A stretch of 64,000 bases of DNA from Amorphophallus konjac. Its lineage: Eukaryota > Streptophyta > Magnoliopsida > Alismatales > Araceae. Positions within the stretch are counted from its first letter, which is position 1. Every line of letters begins with the position of its first letter. Location: contig CM040124.1 in NCBI GenBank assembly GCA_022559845.1, positions 74,609,491-74,673,490 on the forward strand, read 5' to 3'. Shown here piece after piece: positions 59,228 through 64,000 of this stretch. The notes under the pieces were generated by a model. It worked only from the letters and a program-made list of their open reading frames with translations. It ran no database searches and was not told the DNA's origin. The translations under genes were made by a program, and so were the position numbers.

Positions 59228-62200
59228 TGTAGCAACCCTGGTAAATTAAAGGACTAGAAAGTCTAAATAAATTAAAAATATATAAATATATAATAATTAA
59301 ACGAGGCCTAGACCTTGTACATAACCCTCTTACATCCTGAAAAGTCTTACGAAATGGACTCATAGACCTTACCATTATATTATAATAAATTTAAGAATAA
59401 CATGTTATTTTAAGTAGCCATTTGATGCACAAAATAATTTTAATTAAATTAAGAATCATTAAATCTTGAAGAAAATGTCAATTTATAGTTTATTACTAAT
59501 TTAAAAAATTTAATATTCCACATTTACTATATTTTAATCTTATTAGAAGGAAGAGGGATATATATATATATATATGAGTTAAATACATTAAAGATATGTG
59601 AAAGATAAAAGAATGGGCATATATACAATTTCGGCCTTTTCAAGGGCAATGAGAAATGGCCAAAACTTAATTAACGCCTCTTCGTGCAGGCGTATACAAG
59701 GAGAAAAATGACTTAATACAAGTCGTTGTTTATAAATTAGTGAAAACATTATAGAGATAATAGGGATATATACATAATATTAGTCTTTGGAAGGTTAAGT
59801 GAAAATGTCAAAAAAAAAATCAAATGATGCCTATAGCAATGGGCGTGTACAAAGTAAATGACGACAGAATGCATGTCGTTAATTAGTTAAAGTATAAATA
59901 GCATAAGAAAGGATATATTAATAAAGATTACTAGGATATAACCACGATTTTGCTTCTTTCAGGGACGTGAGGCAATAACAAAATGTAAAAGACGCCATGG
60001 TCATGAGCGTGGATTGCATAAAAGATGACTTAAACTAAGTCGTCAATTAAAAAATAAATGAATAGTGCCATTTTTTTGACTAAAGAATTTTGGAAGAATA
60101 ACTATATATGAAAAAATAGAGAAAAATGGAAAATTAATACTCCTAAAATTTTCCATCTAGATCACATCCCGAAAAAAAGATAAAAATCCCGGAAGATTCT
60201 AACACTTAAGTTATTATGTGTTTCGAACTGTTAATAAAGGGAACACTAATACTATCAGGATTGCTACTAGGAATGCTATTCCCAATCGAACTCCAACCCT
60301 GTAGGGTCTCCAAAACCATATAAATACCAACCCCTTCGAGCCAATCTATTAGCTTTTTCTTCATCAAACATACTGTTGTGTTTTTCTCTCCCAACAACCT
60401 GCTGCTGTTGCTAAGTTCTTCAAAGTGTCGTAGGAGCCTTTTGCTTCTTTGGGCCAAAGGGGGCTGCGCTACTATCTTCTTCATACGGAAACGTGGGAGA
60501 ACTATCTTCTTCTTCTTCTTCCTTCTGTGAGTAGTCTGCGACAGGAAGGGTGCAAGAAGTCTTCTTCTTCTTGCTGAAGGAAGGCCGTCGTCTTCCTTGG
60601 GTGTTCTCTTGTGCGTGAAAGCATCAACGGCTAAGATACATACTTATCATTGAGTACTGCTACTGCTGATTTGCCTCCGATTGAAAAAGGGGCTATCATC
60701 TTCTTCCTGATATCTAGTGAATCGGTTTTGGTTCCTATTCTTCATCCTCTTCACGTTTCTAGCATCTACAACCAACCCAGGTAGGTTTTCTCAAAATTCA
60801 TGCAAAACTTAGTTAATAACAAGTAATTGCACATATATAGTTTGATCTTGATCCGTTGTTTTGATTTAACGACTTTTTAGTTAGTCAAAGACTATGATCA
60901 CACATCGTCTAAAATTCAATAACTATGAACCTTCAAATCTGAATTAATGCATGAGCATCCTAGAAAATTCGTGCTATTTGTCTCTGTATATAACCATATC
61001 TCTAAATTCTTGATTGAAAATACCCCAAAATCCATGTTATTGACATATGACTATAAATAACGACCGTGCTGATGCCGTCAATTGAAACGGACGCCCTCAC
61101 CCACAGGCGTCAACTTAGTGAAAACCCGATGGATTTTCATATCGTGAAATCTACTTGATTATTGAAATGATGACATAGACCATGCCGTCAGTTTTCTATA
61201 AGACGCCTACAACTAAGGCGTTATTCACTGAATTAAAGACTTGATCTAAGTCGTCATTTATATAATATCTGATTTTTTTTGAATGTTTTAAAAATCATTG
61301 TGTTAACAATATAACGACGACGTGAATAGTCGTCATATTTGGAACTGACGACCTAGCCAAAGACGTCAATTCCTGAAATGAAGACTTAATCACAGGCGTC
61401 AATTTATTGATTTACTGATTTCACGGATTCCTATAACCCACGGTGAGTGAGTTAATTGCTAAAGCACTATATCTCCATTCCGTGAATATAGTCCCACGTT
61501 TCACATTATTTTTTTTATTCGATTACCCATTATTTCTCGGTGATAGATGAATCCTCCGCGAGACATTCCGATTCTTCGGACTGGTGACTTTATCATAGAG
61601 ACCTCCGTAAGACTCCGCTAGCTTTGGATTCCCTCAAAGCAGCCGAGCTGGTTGTACCATTAAAACCCATGACACTACTTAATCACCATGTCACTCTAAA
61701 GAAACATGGTGTACCGGCCCTCACGACATGCTGTTTGTGTGCCATGAGAATATTCTTGAAATAATGGGATGGGTAATCCATACCATTTATATCCTTAAAG
61801 AAAAGTGTGCCGTACTTGTGGACACTAATTCTATCCACCTTATCATGTACAAGAACAAGCGACCATGTTCATGTGAGCACTTACTCTTATTGTCATGGCA
61901 CCCAAGTTAGGGTGCCAATTCCACCTAGTTTTATCGTTGATCGTGATTATACCGTTTCTATCGTCGTTATACAATATGTTCAAATCCTTGAAATGCTATT
62001 CCACAAAGATCTACCTTAAAGTTATACAAGTTTATTCCTTGAAACTCCATATTGGCTATAACTTTAGTGGATGTCGAAAAATACACGATCAATGCCTACG
62101 CATATAGGGCCCGATCTTGTCCTGGGAGGAGCACCCGAAAGTACTAGTGCCCATGGGAGTTGTAATGATCACGGTGTGGCATTGCACCGAAGTACATGAC

Positions 62201-62842
62201 TAGCTTGATTAGACATTCCACAATCTCATACTCGACTTGACATGACATGACTTGCGTGACCCGGAAAGGGTATTTATATACTTGCTTGAAACGTGATAGC
62301 CAATTCCCGACATGACATGATGAATATACTTGCTTGAATATCTTGACATTTATTGATATAAGTTCTTGAAAGACATGCTAGTTCACTCAATTATCTCTTG
62401 TTATACTCTCTCTCTCTTGTTGTTTTACGCAAACATGCATAGCTTTATTGCATTCATGTAACATGTAATTTACTTAAAGCAAGCTAGCTCTTGAGATATA
62501 ATTCCTACTGAGCGTTCGCTCATCCAGTGTTTTCCCCTATTTTTCAGGTATGTCCGATGATGAGACTCAATCGGATGGGGAAGGTCAAGAGTGAAGAGAT
62601 TAGAGCTCTCCGTCTATCCAAGCGTTTACTAATCTTATCTTTCTAATTTCTTGAGTCAATCATTGTACTTTTTCCTTTTATTGAGTCTTGGCATTTTCAT
62701 TTGTTTGTGATTGAATAAAGGACTGTGTTATCTTTACTTTTGCGCACTCTGTCTTTGTGTTGAATACACTAACGCTTTGATTAATATGATAGATATAAAC
62801 TTGTCACGCACTCCGGGTACCTTCCGTGCTCGGGGCATGACA
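59228..62842 (+). repeat. G1 3' LTR
   Basis: 3615 bases, intact, TGTAGCAACC...GGGGCATGACA. It provides the empty-site reference for the hAT insertion: GTACAAAG at 59848 is followed directly by TAAATGACG. The mini-hairpin set is at 59690-59880 and 61060-61410. Confidence 0.95.
61060..61410 (+). repeat. mini-hairpin array in G1 3' LTR
   Basis: Same units as 52840-53190 with a few substitutions, some of which break a stem (for example AGACGTC at about 61361 for AGGCGTC). Confidence 0.75.
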
Positions 62843-62847
62843 TGCGT

Positions 62848-63021
62848 CAACTAAGGAATAAAGCTATTCCTATGGTCAAAATTCAATGGAAGAAATCATG
62901 GCCATCCGAAGCAACTTGGGAAACAGAAGAAGCTATGCGAAAAAGATTCCCAGAATTATTCAACTGTAAGTACAGTCTCCATATAAACCATGTGTTGAAT
63001 TTGGGGACCAAATTCTTCTAA
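62848..63021 (+). pseudogene. G2 pol C-terminus, separated from the rest by G1
   Basis: After the G1 duplication the frame reads LRNKAIPMVKIQWKKSWPSE, then ATWETEEAMRKRFPELF, and ends at TAA 63019-63021. It corresponds to G1 codons ending at 59151 and shows that G2 pol continues across 28 kb of inserted DNA. The tail is about 20 codons longer than in G1 because the stop after ELF is read through as Asn. Confidence 0.92.
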
Positions 63022-63032
63022 GTGGGGGAGGG
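63022..63032 (+). other. G2 polypurine tract
   Basis: GTGGGGGAGGG immediately before TGTAGTGCCCC of the 3' LTR. Confidence 0.85.
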
Positions 63033-64000
63033 TGTAGTGCCCCAAAATTTATATAAATTATTTCTAGATTATTTTTAGAATTTTCTAGAATTTATTAGGA
63101 ATTTATAAAGCTTCAATTGATTATAAGGCCCAACTATGTTAAAATATTAATCCAGCTTTGATAAATAAAATCCAAAAGGTTTAAAGACCAAGCCCATTAA
63201 GTTTGGCCCATATTCTTGAAGGATATTTAGCTTATTCACAAATTTTAAGGATAAATATTCATTTGTTAGATAATTATATAAATAAAACAATTAAAGAGTT
63301 TGAATTAAGTTGAATTCTGCAAACGGTGGATGTAGCGGTCTATCGTGCGACCGCCACAGGCATGTAACGCGGCAAGCTTAGACCGTTATGCTCTGTAAGT
63401 TCCGTGAATCGAAGAAAGAGCAAAAAGATTGGATTTTTACTAGTCTATCACTTTGGGATCGAGATGGGAGGACTAGTAAACGTATTAAGGACTCTCAGAA
63501 GTCGATTTAAGCCTTAACAAGGACTCTAGAATCGATCTAATCCACAAACCCTAGCAAAACCCTATAAATAGACCATAGTTTTGACCTGCGCGACCCTTAT
63601 ATTGGCTCGCATGGAACTAAGGTAAGGAGATAGTATTTCGGGTAAGTTCTTTAGACCTTTTTATTCCTTATACATAGGACTAATCTTCCTCAAAATTTCG
63701 TGCTACGAGATCAACTACACAAGAAGTTTGAAACTTCCAAAGTTGCTGGTTCGACCATAGCAACCCAGAAATCTGAGCGAAAGTCTGCTGAAGATCAGAA
63801 GATTAGAGCACCAAAATGAGGTAATTAGCCTAAGTGTCTTTAGAACTTTCTATTTCCCTTAGTTTCACCTTCTTACCCTCAAAATTTCACGTCCTTAGGT
63901 CAAGAGATTGAGAAGTTAGAGCGACGTGAAGTTGCTGAAAACTCACTGGAAGGAAAGAAATAGGGCATGTCTTGCAGTCCCAAATTGGAAGTTGAATGCC
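63033..64000 (+). repeat. G2 3' LTR, left part (runs off window)
   Basis: Starts TGTAGTGCCCCAAAATTTAT and is colinear with 16253-17230. TATA box CTATAAATAG is at 63562-63571. It retains the promoter segment missing from the G2 5' LTR. Confidence 0.93.

Larger units (their letters stand above)
34652..62842 (+). mobile_element. G1: Tekay-like Ty3/gypsy chromovirus inserted in G2 pol
   Basis: Perfect 5-bp duplication TGCGT (34647-34651 and 62843-62847). LTRs start TGTA(A/G)CAACCCT and end GGGGC(G/A)TGACA. The internal region (54640-59227) has PBS, gag, protease, RT, RNase H, integrase and a chromodomain-like tail. The 28.2 kb span includes a 16.4 kb hAT in the 5' LTR; the element itself is about 11.8 kb with 3.6 kb LTRs. 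G2 pol resumes in frame context on the far side, which confirms the nesting. Confidence 0.95.
11156..64000 (+). mobile_element. G2: Tekay-like Ty3/gypsy chromovirus hosting all downstream insertions (runs off right edge)
   Basis: After removal of nested elements the order is 5' LTR (11156-30163), PBS, gag-pol (30395-34651 and 62848-63021), polypurine tract and 3' LTR (63033 onward). Both LTRs start TGTAGT(A/G)CCCC and the 5' LTR ends GGGGCGTGACA. Coding order is gag, protease, RT, RNase H, integrase, then a chromodomain-like C-terminus, which is the Ty3/gypsy chromovirus order. The sequence is close to G1. Stops and frameshifts make it inactive. Its 3' target duplication lies beyond the window; the outer left border is taken from the LTR start. 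Confidence 0.85.

Overview
This is a nuclear, heterochromatin-like stretch of a flowering-plant genome. I see no convincing host gene. Almost all of it is transposable elements inserted into one another: three Ty3/gypsy chromoviruses, two Sirevirus-like Ty1/copia elements, three solo LTRs and one hAT DNA transposon. The plant assignment rests on the element types (Tekay-like chromoviruses with 3 to 3.6 kb LTRs, Sirevirus-type Gag, plant hAT BED/dimerisation domains) and on the initiator-Met-tRNA primer binding site TGGTATCAGAGC next to every complete LTR. The species cannot be named from the sequence. Every coding region found is broken by stops, frameshifts or insertions.

Region 1 (1-10829, minus strand) is the 5' part of a Sirevirus-like copia element (copia-A): protease start at the left edge, gag, PBS, and a long 5' LTR (5670-10829). 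A 3.0 kb gypsy solo LTR (2626-5622, target duplication CCCTT) splits gag a few codons after its start. The LTR also carries about 3 kb of unexplained sequence, including a plus-strand promoter-like cassette and a diverged tandem duplication. Positions 10830-11155 are unassigned spacer.

Region 2 (11156 to beyond 64000, plus strand) is one Tekay-like gypsy element, G2, expanded by insertions. Its 5' LTR (11156-30163) has lost its promoter segment, which is replaced by about 3.8 kb of foreign DNA with four 393-bp tandem repeats. It also contains a related solo LTR (16253-29435), which itself holds a complete chromovirus G3 (17464-27337, minus strand, target duplication CCTTT). G2 gag-pol starts at 30395, is interrupted at 34651, and ends at 62848-63021, followed by a polypurine tract and a partial 3' LTR.

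Region 3 (34652-62842) is G1, another Tekay-like element, inserted in G2 pol (target duplication TGCGT). Its 5' LTR holds a hAT transposon (35276-51630, 25-bp imperfect inverted repeats, 8-bp duplication). The hAT holds copia-B (37648-49516), a gag-only copia element. Copia-B gag holds a further G1-like solo LTR (42357-45273, duplication TCATC). The order is G2 > G1 > hAT > copia-B > solo LTR: five nested insertions, each bounded by target-site duplications visible in the window except the outermost.

The most unusual signals are arrays of short inverted or tandem motifs inside the LTRs: ACGCC/GGCGT mini-hairpins in G1-type LTRs, AACGG/CCGTC units in G2-type, AGCATG(A/T)TAAA in the solo LTR at 2626, and TGTACAGACTT in copia-B. 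Others are a hAT with two BED zinc-finger exons and a deleted catalytic core, and a copia element whose Gag has five zinc-knuckle-like modules and no pol.
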